Positions 25,309-33,918 of a stretch of DNA of 64,000 bases are shown piece by piece. The translations under genes and the position numbers were made by a program. Origin of the DNA: Lentisalinibacter orientalis (lineage in GTDB: Bacteria; Pseudomonadota; Gammaproteobacteria; Steroidobacterales; Woeseiaceae). Location of the stretch: the NCBI RefSeq assembly GCF_040706535.1, contig NZ_JAPDRJ010000001.1:1736001-1800000 (forward strand). Direction: 5' to 3'. The notes beneath the pieces are model-generated. The model had not been told where the DNA came from. It did not search any database and saw nothing but the letters and a program-made list of their open reading frames with translations. The number at the start of each line of letters is the position of its first letter. Positions within the stretch are counted from its first letter, which is position 1.

Positions 25309-27163
25309 GGGCGTGCGCAAGCTGGAGGACGCCGGCGCGGCCATCGACCGCGCCTCGGCACGTTCGACCGGCATCGGCGCGGACGTGGAGCGGCGCTGGG
25401 AGCGGGTGGCCGTGGATCCGGTCACGCTGCAGGTGGTGGGCGGCGCACTGCATGCGGTGGCGACGGAGATGGCCGAGCTCCTCTATCGCATGGCGTACTC
25501 CTCCATCATGCGCGAGTCGCGGGACATCGGCGCGGGGATCCTGGATTTTCACGGCCGCCAGATCTGCGAGAGCGACTCGACGCCGATGCACTGCGGCTCG
25601 CTGCCCGCCTACGTGCGCGGCATCGACCGCAAGCACCGGGGCAGCTACGCGCCCGGCGACGTGATCCTGCACAACCATCCCTATCACGGCGCCTCCCACG
25701 CACCGGACTACGGTGTGCTGGTGCCCATCTTCGCGGGCGAGCGGCACATCGGCTTCGCCGGCTGCACTGGGCACATGGTCGACATCGGCGCGGCTACGCC
25801 CGGCTTCTCCGTGGACGTGCCGGACTTCTGGGCGGAGGGCCAGGTGATCGACGCCGTGAAGATCTACGAGGCGGGCAGGCGCAACGACGCGGTGTGGTCG
25901 CTGATCATGGACAACGTGCGCACGCCGGAGGCGAACACCGGCGACCTGGAGGCCATGATCGCTTGCTGCCGTCTCGGTGCCCGGCGCTTCGGCGAGCTGG
26001 CCGGCCGCTACGGTATCGACACGGTGATGAGCGCCGCCGAAGAGTGGATGGACTATGCGGAGGCGCTGATGCGCCGGCGCATCGAGGCGCTGCCGGACGG
26101 ACTCTACGAGGCCCCGCTCGGCTGGCTGGAGGACGACGGCAAGCATTTCGGCGAACCGCTGCGGGTGGCCACGCGGGTGCTGGTCGACGGCAGCGACATC
26201 TACGTGGATCTCACCGGCTCGAACGAGCAGGTGGAGACCGGATTCAACTGCCCGTTCGAGGGCAGCGTGCTGCCCACCGCCAATTTCGCGGTGCGCGCAC
26301 TGCTGCTCGACGAGGCGAAGCCGGGCGGCCAGATACCCCAGAACGACGGCGTGTTCCGGCCGGTGCACGTCATCGCGCCGGAGGGCACGATCTTCAACCC
26401 CGAGCATCCGCACGGCTGCGAGGCGCGTTTCACCCAGATCAACCGCATCCCCGACCAGGTGATGCAATGCCTGGCCGAGGTCATGCCGGAGGCCGTGACG
26501 GCGGGGAATTCCGCCAACGTCTCCTGCTTCGCCTACAGCGGCCGCGGCGGCAAGGGGGCGGACGACTATTGGGTGATCATCGAGGTGAACGAGGGTTCCT
26601 ACGGCGGCCGCCACGGCAGCGACGGCCTCGACGCCATCGACGCGCTCATGGCCAACACCCGCAACAACCCGGTGGAGGAGATGGAACTCGGCGCGCCGCT
26701 CCTGTGCGAGCGCTACGAGTTGCGCGACGAGCCGCCCGCGGCCGGACGCTGGCGCGGCGGCCTCGGCGCGGTGAAGCGCTGGCGCTTCCTGGCCGACACG
26801 GGCATCAGCTCCACCGGCGACAACCGCAGCATCGACCCGCCGCGCGGGCTGTTCGGCGGCGCCGACGGCCGGCCCGGCGAGGTGATACTGAATCCGGGCA
26901 CGGCGGACGCGGAGTCGCTGCCCGCCAAGGTCTCGAACCGCCAGCTGCACGCGGGCGACCGGCTGGAGATACGGCTGGTGTGCAGCGCGGGTTACGGCGA
27001 TCCCCGCTTGCGCGATCCGCAGGCGGTGCTCGATGACGTGCTCGACGGACTGATCACGGCGGCGGAGGCCCGCCGTGACTACGGCGTCGTTCTGACGGAC
27101 GACGGCCGTGACGTGGACAGGGAAGAGACGGAGAGACTCCGCTCCGGCGATCGGGCGGACTAG
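25301..27163 (+). CDS. hyuB: Hydantoinase/oxoprolinase subunit B (HyuB-type)
   Basis: 620 residues, overlapping HyuA. After a non-conserved 38-residue leader the family core begins: VDPVTLQVVGGALHAVATEMAELL, YSSIMRESRDIGAGILD, DVILHNHPYHGASHAPDY with metal-ligand-type His residues, HMVDIGAATPG, and near the end KVSNRQLHAGDRLEIRLVCSAGYGDP. HyuB subunits carry the hydrolase/carboxylase active site that works with ATP-using HyuA. The coupling to a TonB receptor and an MFS carrier downstream indicates that the substrate, or a precursor, comes from outside the cell. Confidence 0.9.
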   Translation: MAEGVRKLEDAGAAIDRASARSTGIGADVERRWERVAVDPVTLQVVGGALHAVATEMAELLYRMAYSSIMRESRDIGAGILDFHGRQICESDSTPMHCGSLPAYVRGIDRKHRGSYAPGDVILHNHPYHGASHAPDYGVLVPIFAGERHIGFAGCTGHMVDIGAATPGFSVDVPDFWAEGQVIDAVKIYEAGRRNDAVWSLIMDNVRTPEANTGDLEAMIACCRLGARRFGELAGRYGIDTVMSAAEEWMDYAEALMRRRIEALPDGLYEAPLGWLEDDGKHFGEPLRVATRVLVDGSDIYVDLTGSNEQVETGFNCPFEGSVLPTANFAVRALLLDEAKPGGQIPQNDGVFRPVHVIAPEGTIFNPEHPHGCEARFTQINRIPDQVMQCLAEVMPEAVTAGNSANVSCFAYSGRGGKGADDYWVIIEVNEGSYGGRHGSDGLDAIDALMANTRNNPVEEMELGAPLLCERYELRDEPPAAGRWRGGLGAVKRWRFLADTGISSTGDNRSIDPPRGLFGGADGRPGEVILNPGTADAESLPAKVSNRQLHAGDRLEIRLVCSAGYGDPRLRDPQAVLDDVLDGLITAAEARRDYGVVLTDDGRDVDREETERLRSGDRAD

Positions 27164-27227
27164 CGGCAGGATAACGGTGCGTCCGCGGCGGACGGCCGGA
27201 ACGGGAAGACGACCCAGGAGAGAGAAA

Positions 27228-29462
27228 ATGCGATCAGGAACCACAACAATCATGGCGGCCGTGCTGCTCGCTGCGGCGGGCACGGCGCAGGCGCAGGAGC
27301 CGGCGCTGGAGGAGATCGTCGTCACGGCGGAGAAACGGGAGGCGAGCCTGCAGGAGGTGCCCATCTCCATCGCGGCAGTGAGCGGCGACCGGCTGGAGGA
27401 ACTCAATATCGACGACGTGATGGATCTGTACGTGCAGACGCCGGGCATGTCGTTCAGCCGGGCCGGCGGCGAGGCGCAGATCTACATCCGCGGCATCGGT
27501 ACCGATGCGTTCGGCGTCACCATCGACCCGAGCGTCGCGCTGCACCAGGACGGCGTCTACCTGGGCCGTCCCCAGATGGGACTCACCCAGTTCCTCGACG
27601 TGGATCGCATCGAGATCCTGAAGGGGCCCCAGGGCACGCTGTACGGACGTAACGCGACCGGCGGCGCCATCAACATCATCTCCCGCATGCCGACGCCCGA
27701 GACGGAGGGCTACGTGACCGCGGGCTACGGCGAGTGGGACCGGCGCGAGCTGCAGGGTGCGCTGAGCGGCCCGCTCGGCGAAAACTGGCAGGGCCGCATC
27801 GCCGCCCGCTACCTGAAGGACGACGGCTTCACCGACGACCTGGAGCCCGGCGGCGCCGAGGAGATCGACGACCAGGACCTGGTCGCCACCCGGGCGATCC
27901 TGCAGTACGAGGGCGAAGACGGCGCGGACTTCACGCTGATCGCCGATTACAGCGACTTCTCCAGCGGCAACCGCTCTTCGAAGCCGCTGGACGACCTGTC
28001 GTTCGCCGTCGTGAACGGCGCACTGCCCCAGGCCTTCGACGAGACCCGCAACAACCTGCCGACGTTCCACGACTGGGACACCGCCGGACTCACGGCCACG
28101 CTGAACATCCCGGTGGGCGAGACCATGATGCTGACCTCGGTGACCGGCTGGCGCGACTACGAGAGCGACTTCTTCTTCAACACCGACGGCACCGAGATCG
28201 AGGTGACCCGCTCCTACTTCCAGTACGAGTCGGACCAGCTGTCCCAGGAGATCCGGCTCTCCTCGACGGGTGAGGGCCCGGTGCAGTGGCTGATCGGCGG
28301 CTACTATCTCGACGAGGACAAGGAGGGCGCCCTGGGCCTCGGCCGGGCGACCCATCCCTCCTTCGGCGTGGTGAGCTTCATCATCCCCAACACCGACGAG
28401 ACCCGCGCGAAGGCCCTGTTCGGCGAGGTGAGCTACGACTTCTCGGAGCAGTGGACGGGTACCTTCGGCCTGCGCTACTCCGACGAGGAGAAGAAGGACT
28501 TCACCAGCGTGGGCGCCATCTTCGGCGACAACTCGGGTCTGGCGAGCCCGAACCCGGTCACCGTCTTCACCACCCGCGACTCCACGGAAAGCTGGGAGGA
28601 CGTCTCCCCGCGCTTCGTGCTGGAATACCGCCCGCGGGACGCGCTGATGATCTACGGCTCGGTCACCAAGGGCTTCAAGTCCGGCGGCTGGAACGCCTTC
28701 GACGCGACGCCCGCCTTCGAGCCGGAGGAGATCTGGGCCTTCGAGACGGGCTTCAAGTCCGACAGCGCCGACGGGCGCCTGCGGCTCAACGGCTCGTTCT
28801 TCTATTACGACTACACGGACCTGCAGGTCTCGACCTTCCAGGACGGCCTCACCGTGACCACCAACGCCGCCGACGCGACGGTCTGGGGCGCCGAGTTCGA
28901 GCTCTCCGCCAGTCCCATCCCGGCGCTGGTGGTGAACGCGAGCATCGGCTACCTCAACACGGAGTTCGAGGAGTTCCTCTCGGCCTTCGGCCGCTGCCCC
29001 GCCGATGCCACGCCGGCCGAGCTGGCCGGACCCTGCATGGGCGTCGGGCCCGGCGAGACTCGCGTGGTGGACGTCTCCGGCAATAACCTGCAGAACGCGC
29101 CGGAGTGGAAGGGCAACGTCAACGGCACCTACACCGTCGGCCTTCGCAGCGGTGCGGAGGTGCGCATCTTCGGCCAGGTGAGCTACCAGAGCGAGCTGTT
29201 CCACACCCAGTTCAACGACCCGCTCATCGGCCAGGATGCCACCACGCTGGTGGATGGCCGCGTCGCCTGGGTCTCGGCGGACGGCAACTGGGAGCTGGCC
29301 GCCTACGGCAAGAACCTGACCGACGAGGAGTACTTCCAGAACACGGTGCGCTTCACTTCTCTCAGCGAGGGCAATCCGGCGGATCGCTTCAACATCGGCG
29401 CAGGGCTGGGTTACCCGGCTCCGGGCCGCTCCTGGGGCGTGGAAGCCACGCTGAGGTTCTGA
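27228..29462 (+). CDS. TonB-dependent receptor of the HyuAB locus
   Basis: 744 residues from ATG 27228 (CAGGAGAG upstream). Signal peptide ending AQAQ, TonB-box region ALEEIVVTAEKREASLQEVP, plug domain with IYIRGIGTDAF and ILKGPQGTLYGRNATGGAINI, barrel with NLTDEEYF and a terminal EATLRF. This is the receptor subfamily common in organisms that take up bulky aromatic, terpenoid or siderophore-like compounds. It lies 64 bp after HyuB in the same direction, suggesting that it imports the compound broken down by the locus. No dedicated Fur-type site was seen in front of it. Confidence 0.9.
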   Translation: MRSGTTTIMAAVLLAAAGTAQAQEPALEEIVVTAEKREASLQEVPISIAAVSGDRLEELNIDDVMDLYVQTPGMSFSRAGGEAQIYIRGIGTDAFGVTIDPSVALHQDGVYLGRPQMGLTQFLDVDRIEILKGPQGTLYGRNATGGAINIISRMPTPETEGYVTAGYGEWDRRELQGALSGPLGENWQGRIAARYLKDDGFTDDLEPGGAEEIDDQDLVATRAILQYEGEDGADFTLIADYSDFSSGNRSSKPLDDLSFAVVNGALPQAFDETRNNLPTFHDWDTAGLTATLNIPVGETMMLTSVTGWRDYESDFFFNTDGTEIEVTRSYFQYESDQLSQEIRLSSTGEGPVQWLIGGYYLDEDKEGALGLGRATHPSFGVVSFIIPNTDETRAKALFGEVSYDFSEQWTGTFGLRYSDEEKKDFTSVGAIFGDNSGLASPNPVTVFTTRDSTESWEDVSPRFVLEYRPRDALMIYGSVTKGFKSGGWNAFDATPAFEPEEIWAFETGFKSDSADGRLRLNGSFFYYDYTDLQVSTFQDGLTVTTNAADATVWGAEFELSASPIPALVVNASIGYLNTEFEEFLSAFGRCPADATPAELAGPCMGVGPGETRVVDVSGNNLQNAPEWKGNVNGTYTVGLRSGAEVRIFGQVSYQSELFHTQFNDPLIGQDATTLVDGRVAWVSADGNWELAAYGKNLTDEEYFQNTVRFTSLSEGNPADRFNIGAGLGYPAPGRSWGVEATLRF

Positions 29463-29531
29463 TCCGCAGGGCGAGCATCGCGCCGCCGGCCCGAGCGCCG
29501 GCGGCGCGGCGCCCGCAAACGGGGGATGCGC

Positions 29532-30899
29532 ATGGCCAATACGGAGGCCAATACCGAGATCCGGGCCCGGCAGGGCGCGGTGCCTGCCGCACCGCCCATG
29601 GCCTGGTATGCCGTGGGCATCCTGACGGTGGCCTACACCTTCTCTTATATCGACCGTCAGATTCTCTCCCTGATGGTCGGTCCCATCCGGGCGGACCTGG
29701 GTATCAGCGACTCGGCGTTCAGCCTCCTGCACGGGCTCGCCTTCGCCGTCTTCTACACGCTGCTCGGCGTGCCCATCGGGCGCCTCGCCGACCGCAGGAA
29801 CCGGCGCAACATCATCGCACTGGGCGTGGCGTTCTGGAGCCTGGCCACCGTCTGCTGCGGCCTGGCCCGCTCGTTCTGGCAGCTGTTCGCCGCGCGGGTC
29901 GCCGTCGGCGTGGGCGAGGCGGCGCTCTCTCCCGCCGCCTATTCCATGCTGGCGGACCTGTTCCCGAAGGAGAAGCTGGGCCGCGCCATCGGCATCTACT
30001 CCAGCGGCGTATTCGTGGGCATCGGGCTGTCGTTCATCATCGGCGGCGTGCTCATCGCCACCATCGAGGCTATGGGCGGCATCACCCTGCCGGTGGTCGG
30101 CCACCTGGCGGCCTGGCAGGCCACCTTCATCATCGTGGGCGCGCCGGGGATACTGGTGGCGCTGTTCATGCTGACGCTGAAGGAGCCGGAGCGCCGGGGG
30201 CGGGGCGACCTGGTCGGCTCCATGCCGGTATCGGAGGTGATCGCCTACGCGGTGCGCAACCGCCGGGTGTATGCGCTGCACTTCGTCGGCTTCGCCATGA
30301 TCACCCTGATGTTCAACGGCATCATGGCCTGGGCGGCCGAGTACTTCATCCGCATCCACGGCGTGGACCGGGGCACCATCGGGCCGCAGCTCGGCCTGCT
30401 CACCGTGGTCTTCGGCGGGCTGGGCATCATCTGCGGCGGCCTGTTCTCGGACTGGCTCTCGGCCCGCGGCCACACGGACGCCCCGGTCAAAGCGGCGCTC
30501 ACGGGCGCCATTTGCCTGACGCCGGTGGCGGTCACCGCCACGCTGGTGCCCGACCCGCGCCTGTCCCTGTTCCTGTTCGCCCCGGTGCTGTTCTTCTCCA
30601 GCTTCCCGTTCGGTCCGGCGGCCGCCGGGCTGCAGCTCATGACGCCGCCCGCCATGCGGGCGCAGATGTCGGCGGTGTATCTGTTCGTGGTGAATCTCAC
30701 CGGCATCGGCTTCGGCGGCACGGCCACGGCGCTCGTGACCGACTTCGTCTTCCGTGACGACATGATGCTGCACTGGTCCATCGCCACCATCGCGCTGGTG
30801 GGCGGGATACTCTCGATCGTCCTGCTCACCTTCGCGCAGAAGCCGTTCCGGCGCACCATCGCCGAACTCTCCGCGCCCGTCGGGGAGGCCGCCCGGTGA
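29532..30899 (+). CDS. MFS transporter (spinster-like)
   Basis: 455 residues with 12 predicted membrane helices. The start at 29532 sits 6 bases after GGGGG; an ATG two codons earlier (29526) is the alternative. Features include TFSYIDRQILSLMVGPIRADLGI after helix 1, GRLADRRNRRNII as the MFS A-motif loop, and a second-half WLSARGHTD loop, typical of spinster-type MFS carriers found in catabolic clusters. It likely moves the locus substrate or a degradation product across the inner membrane. Its stop overlaps the next start as GTGA. Confidence 0.88.
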   Translation: MANTEANTEIRARQGAVPAAPPMAWYAVGILTVAYTFSYIDRQILSLMVGPIRADLGISDSAFSLLHGLAFAVFYTLLGVPIGRLADRRNRRNIIALGVAFWSLATVCCGLARSFWQLFAARVAVGVGEAALSPAAYSMLADLFPKEKLGRAIGIYSSGVFVGIGLSFIIGGVLIATIEAMGGITLPVVGHLAAWQATFIIVGAPGILVALFMLTLKEPERRGRGDLVGSMPVSEVIAYAVRNRRVYALHFVGFAMITLMFNGIMAWAAEYFIRIHGVDRGTIGPQLGLLTVVFGGLGIICGGLFSDWLSARGHTDAPVKAALTGAICLTPVAVTATLVPDPRLSLFLFAPVLFFSSFPFGPAAAGLQLMTPPAMRAQMSAVYLFVVNLTGIGFGGTATALVTDFVFRDDMMLHWSIATIALVGGILSIVLLTFAQKPFRRTIAELSAPVGEAAR

Positions 30900-31711
30900 C
30901 GACGGCCTGCCGGCTGCCGGTGGACCATGTGGGCATCCTCGGCGAGGCCATCGCGCCCCTGAAGCGCGACTGGGAGGCGCTGGGCTTCCGGGTGGTGGGG
31001 CCGGAGGAGTTGATCGGCATCGGCGAGGACGGCGAGCCCCGGGGCCTCGGGCAGTTCAGCGCCCACGTCATGTTCGCGGAGGACTATATCGAACTCACGG
31101 CGGTCGAGCGGCCGTCCCCGGACCATCACCTCGGCCGGTTCCTGGGCCGGGGCGACGGCCTGCGCCTCGTCATCCTCGCCGCCGACGACATCGAGTCCCG
31201 CCGGGCGGCGCTGGAGGCACGGGGTCTGGCGCCGGGGCCCGTGAGCGAGGCGGCGCGCGACATCCACTACGGTGCCGGCGGCACCGCGCGGTTCCGCTGG
31301 TTCCCCGTCGCCGCCGAGGCCTGCCCCGACGTACTGATGGCCTGCGTGCGCCACGAGACGCCGGAGATCGTCTTCCAGCCGACCGTGGCGCAGCACCCGA
31401 ACACGGCGACCGGCATCACCCGGCTCCTGTACACGGGGGAACGGCTTCCGGAGGGTTACGCCGCACTCGCTGCCGACGAGGGCATGACGCTGGAAGCCCG
31501 GCCTGTCGCGGCCCTGGCCGCCCTGTTCGGCGATGGCGTCGAAAGCTGCCCGCCGTTCGCCGGCATCGGGGTGGCCGTGCGTGATCCGCAGGCGGCGGCG
31601 GCCGTGCTGACGGCGAATGCCGTGCCGTTCCGGCAGGTGCCGGAAGGGCTGGCCGTCGCGCCGGATCGGACCGGCGGCGTGGGCGTGGTGTTCGAGCCGG
31701 AGCGGCCGTGA
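30896..31711 (+). CDS. VOC-superfamily glyoxalase-like protein
   Basis: 271 residues from GTG 30896, overlapping the MFS stop. It has paired beta-alpha-beta-beta-beta units of the vicinal-oxygen-chelate superfamily: VDHVGILGEAIAPLKRDWEALGF at the start, FSAHVMFAEDYIELT, then DIESRRAALEARGL, and a second half with GITRLLYTGE and GIGVAVRDPQAAAAVL. This arrangement resembles the glyoxalase-3-like group. Members include dioxygenases, isomerases and thiol-transfer enzymes, so the reaction is open. Coupling to two GST genes makes a glutathione-linked step plausible. Confidence 0.75.
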   Translation: MTTACRLPVDHVGILGEAIAPLKRDWEALGFRVVGPEELIGIGEDGEPRGLGQFSAHVMFAEDYIELTAVERPSPDHHLGRFLGRGDGLRLVILAADDIESRRAALEARGLAPGPVSEAARDIHYGAGGTARFRWFPVAAEACPDVLMACVRHETPEIVFQPTVAQHPNTATGITRLLYTGERLPEGYAALAADEGMTLEARPVAALAALFGDGVESCPPFAGIGVAVRDPQAAAAVLTANAVPFRQVPEGLAVAPDRTGGVGVVFEPERP

Positions 31712-32433
31712 GGCTCTTCTACTCACCCTTCCACGATTTCGCCCACAAGGTGCTCGTGGTGGCGCACGAGGCCGGGCTGGCCGGCGAGATCGTGACCGTG
31801 CCGTCCTTCCCGTTCCGCAATCTGGACGGGCAGTGGGTGGCCGGCCGCTACGACACGACGGCGCTGAACCCGCTGGGCAAGGTGCCGTTCCTCGCGCTGG
31901 ACGACGGCACCGTGCTGTACCAGAGTCAGGTGGTGGTGGAGTACCTCGACAGTCTGGCCCGCGGCGAGCCCCTGTATCCGGCCGGCGGTCTCGCCCGCTT
32001 CGACGCCCTGCGCCGGCTCTCGCTGGGTGACGCGCTGTTCGAGTGCGCCGTGCAGATGAGCATGGAATGCTGGCGCGAACCGGCGGAGCGCCGGGCCGGC
32101 CTGTTCGACTGGCTGTGGCCGAAGGTGACCCGCTCGTTCGACGTCCTGGAGCGGGAGGCCGGGCAGTGGCTCGGTTTCGACATCGGCCATGCCGGACTCT
32201 TGCAGGGCGTGAGCTACGTCGACGGCTGGGCGAGCGGCCGGGACGACATCCCGGGCAATCCCTGCGGCGAGTGGCGCAGCCGCTGGCCGGGCCTCGCCGA
32301 CTGGTTCGCCGCGGCCTGCGAGCGGCCGTCGGTGCGCAGCCATTACCGCCGGCCCTACGACGGCGACACCTCGCCGGAGCAGCACCGGGCGGCGGTGGAG
32401 GCGGTGCTGGCCGCCCGGGAGGCGAGGGCATGA
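31708..32433 (+). CDS. Glutathione S-transferase family protein 1
   Basis: 241 residues from GTG 31708, overlapping the VOC gene stop. The thioredoxin-like N-terminal domain shows LFYSPFHDFAHKVLVVAHEAGL and NPLGKVPFLALDDGTVLYQSQVVVEYLD (the cis-Pro and the Ser-Gln glutathione-contact region). The helical C-terminal domain is complete. Candidate roles are conjugation, isomerisation or glutathione removal in the degradative pathway. It is translationally coupled to genes on both sides (GTGA and ATGA overlaps). Confidence 0.88.
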   Translation: MRLFYSPFHDFAHKVLVVAHEAGLAGEIVTVPSFPFRNLDGQWVAGRYDTTALNPLGKVPFLALDDGTVLYQSQVVVEYLDSLARGEPLYPAGGLARFDALRRLSLGDALFECAVQMSMECWREPAERRAGLFDWLWPKVTRSFDVLEREAGQWLGFDIGHAGLLQGVSYVDGWASGRDDIPGNPCGEWRSRWPGLADWFAAACERPSVRSHYRRPYDGDTSPEQHRAAVEAVLAAREARA

Positions 32434-33125
32434 TCGAGTTTTATTACTGGCCGACGCCGAACGGCAAGAAAGTGGCGATCATGCTGGAGGAGTGCGGGCT
32501 GGACTACGAACTGCGGCCGGTCGACATCCTCAAGGGCGAGCAGTTCGAGCCGGAGTTCCTGGCCATCAGCCCCAACAACAAGATCCCCGCCATCGTCGAC
32601 CGGGACGGACCGGGCGGCGAGTTCCCGCTGTTCGAGTCCGGCGCCATCCTGCAGTACCTGGCCGAGCGCAGCGGGCGCTTCCTGCCCCGTGAGACGGCGG
32701 CCCGCTACCGGGTGCTCGAGTGGCTGAATTTCCAGGTGGCGAGCCTGGGGCCGATGCTCGGCCAGTGCGGGCACTTCCTCGGCTACGCCCCCGAGCGCAT
32801 CCCCTACGCCATCGAACGCTACCGCAAAGAGGCGCTGCGGCTGTACGGCGTACTCGACCGGCGGGTGGCGGCACGGGAATGGCTGGCCGGCGACTATTCC
32901 ATCGCAGACATGGCCGTGTACCCCTGGATCGACGTGCGCTGGCTGCACGAGATCGATATCGACGAGTTCCCGAACGTGCGACGCTGGTTCGAGCGCGCCG
33001 GCGAGCGCCAGGCGCTGCGCCGGGGCATGGCGCTGCTCGCCGACCGGGAGGTCATCGGCAACCCCAGCGACGAAACCCGGGAGGCGTTCTTCGGCCGCAC
33101 CCAGCGGGAGCAGGGCAGAGGCTGA
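32430..33125 (+). CDS. Glutathione S-transferase family protein 2 (Ure2p/YfcG-like)
   Basis: 231 residues from ATG 32430 in an ATGA overlap. FYYWPTPNGKKVAIMLEE contains the Thr-Pro-Asn motif characteristic of Nu-class/YfcG-like GSTs, followed by NNKIPAIVDRDG (cis-Pro) and FPLFESGAILQYLAERSG. The C-terminal part includes EWLAGDYSIADMAVYPWI, the usual N-capping region. YfcG-type proteins often have disulfide reductase or peroxidase activity. It is the last gene of the seven-gene run, with an 79-bp gap before the next unit. Confidence 0.9.
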   Translation: MIEFYYWPTPNGKKVAIMLEECGLDYELRPVDILKGEQFEPEFLAISPNNKIPAIVDRDGPGGEFPLFESGAILQYLAERSGRFLPRETAARYRVLEWLNFQVASLGPMLGQCGHFLGYAPERIPYAIERYRKEALRLYGVLDRRVAAREWLAGDYSIADMAVYPWIDVRWLHEIDIDEFPNVRRWFERAGERQALRRGMALLADREVIGNPSDETREAFFGRTQREQGRG

Positions 33126-33204
33126 AGCGGGCTCTTTACGGCCGCCGTATTCGGCGTATGCTAGCGTCTCTCGGCGCCGCGCCGCGGCCGGTCGACTCGC
33201 CACA

Positions 33205-33918
33205 TTGGCAACCAACCTCCAACTCGAGATCGTTCCCCAGCCGGACGACATGACCTGCGGGCCTACCTGCCTGCACGCCGTCTACGCCTACTGGGACGAC
33301 CCCATCGGACTCGATCGTCTGCTCGCCGAGGTGCGCATGCTGCCGGCCGGTGGCACCCTCGACGTATTCCTGGCCAACCACGCGCTCGCCCGCGGCTATG
33401 ACGTGACCATCTTCACCTACAACCTGCACGTGTTCGATCCGTCCTGGTTCCCGGCCGGTGCGGATGCGCTTTCCGAACGGCTGCGGCGCCAGCGCGAAGT
33501 CAAGCGCGACGGCCGGCTGCAGGCCGCGACGGCGGGCTACCTGCGCTTCCTCGAACTCGGCGGAAAAGTACGCTATGAGGATCTCACCACCAGCCTGATC
33601 CGCCGTTACCTGAAGAAGGGGGTGCCGATCATGACCGGGCTCAGCGCCACCTACCTGTACCGCAGCGCCCGGGAGATCCCGGACACGATGGCCGCGGACG
33701 ACATCCGCGGCGAGCCCTGCGGTCATTTCGTGGTGCTCTCCGGCTACGACCGGCGCACGCGCCAGGTGAAGGTGGCGGATCCCTACCGGGCCAATCCCTA
33801 CTCGGCGGACGGCTACTACCCGGTGGACATCCGGCGTCTGATCGGCGCCGTGTTTCTCGGCATCGCCACCTACGACGCCAACCTGCTGGTCATCCGTCCG
33901 CGGGGCAAGCAGGCATGA
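33205..33918 (+). CDS. C39-like papain-fold cysteine peptidase
   Basis: 237 residues from TTG 33205, with no clear Shine-Dalgarno, so the start is uncertain. Catalytic elements of the C39-like papain fold are visible: C18 in DDMTCGPTCLHAVYAYW, H174 in CGHFVVLSGYD and D192 in VKVADPY. It has no ABC transporter domains or signal peptide, so it is a free cytoplasmic peptidase. It overlaps the ATP-grasp gene by 4 bp (ATGA). In this setting it probably trims or hydrolyses a peptide made or modified by the downstream ligases. This is inference from context. Confidence 0.8.
   Translation: MATNLQLEIVPQPDDMTCGPTCLHAVYAYWDDPIGLDRLLAEVRMLPAGGTLDVFLANHALARGYDVTIFTYNLHVFDPSWFPAGADALSERLRRQREVKRDGRLQAATAGYLRFLELGGKVRYEDLTTSLIRRYLKKGVPIMTGLSATYLYRSAREIPDTMAADDIRGEPCGHFVVLSGYDRRTRQVKVADPYRANPYSADGYYPVDIRRLIGAVFLGIATYDANLLVIRPRGKQA

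Noticed and set aside
27234..30773. A 1179-codon open frame on the minus strand opposite the TonB receptor and MFS genes
   Set aside because: Its translation is dominated by His, Arg, Gly and Ala with no recognisable domain; the plus-strand genes explain the DNA fully. Long antisense frames are expected in high-GC DNA.
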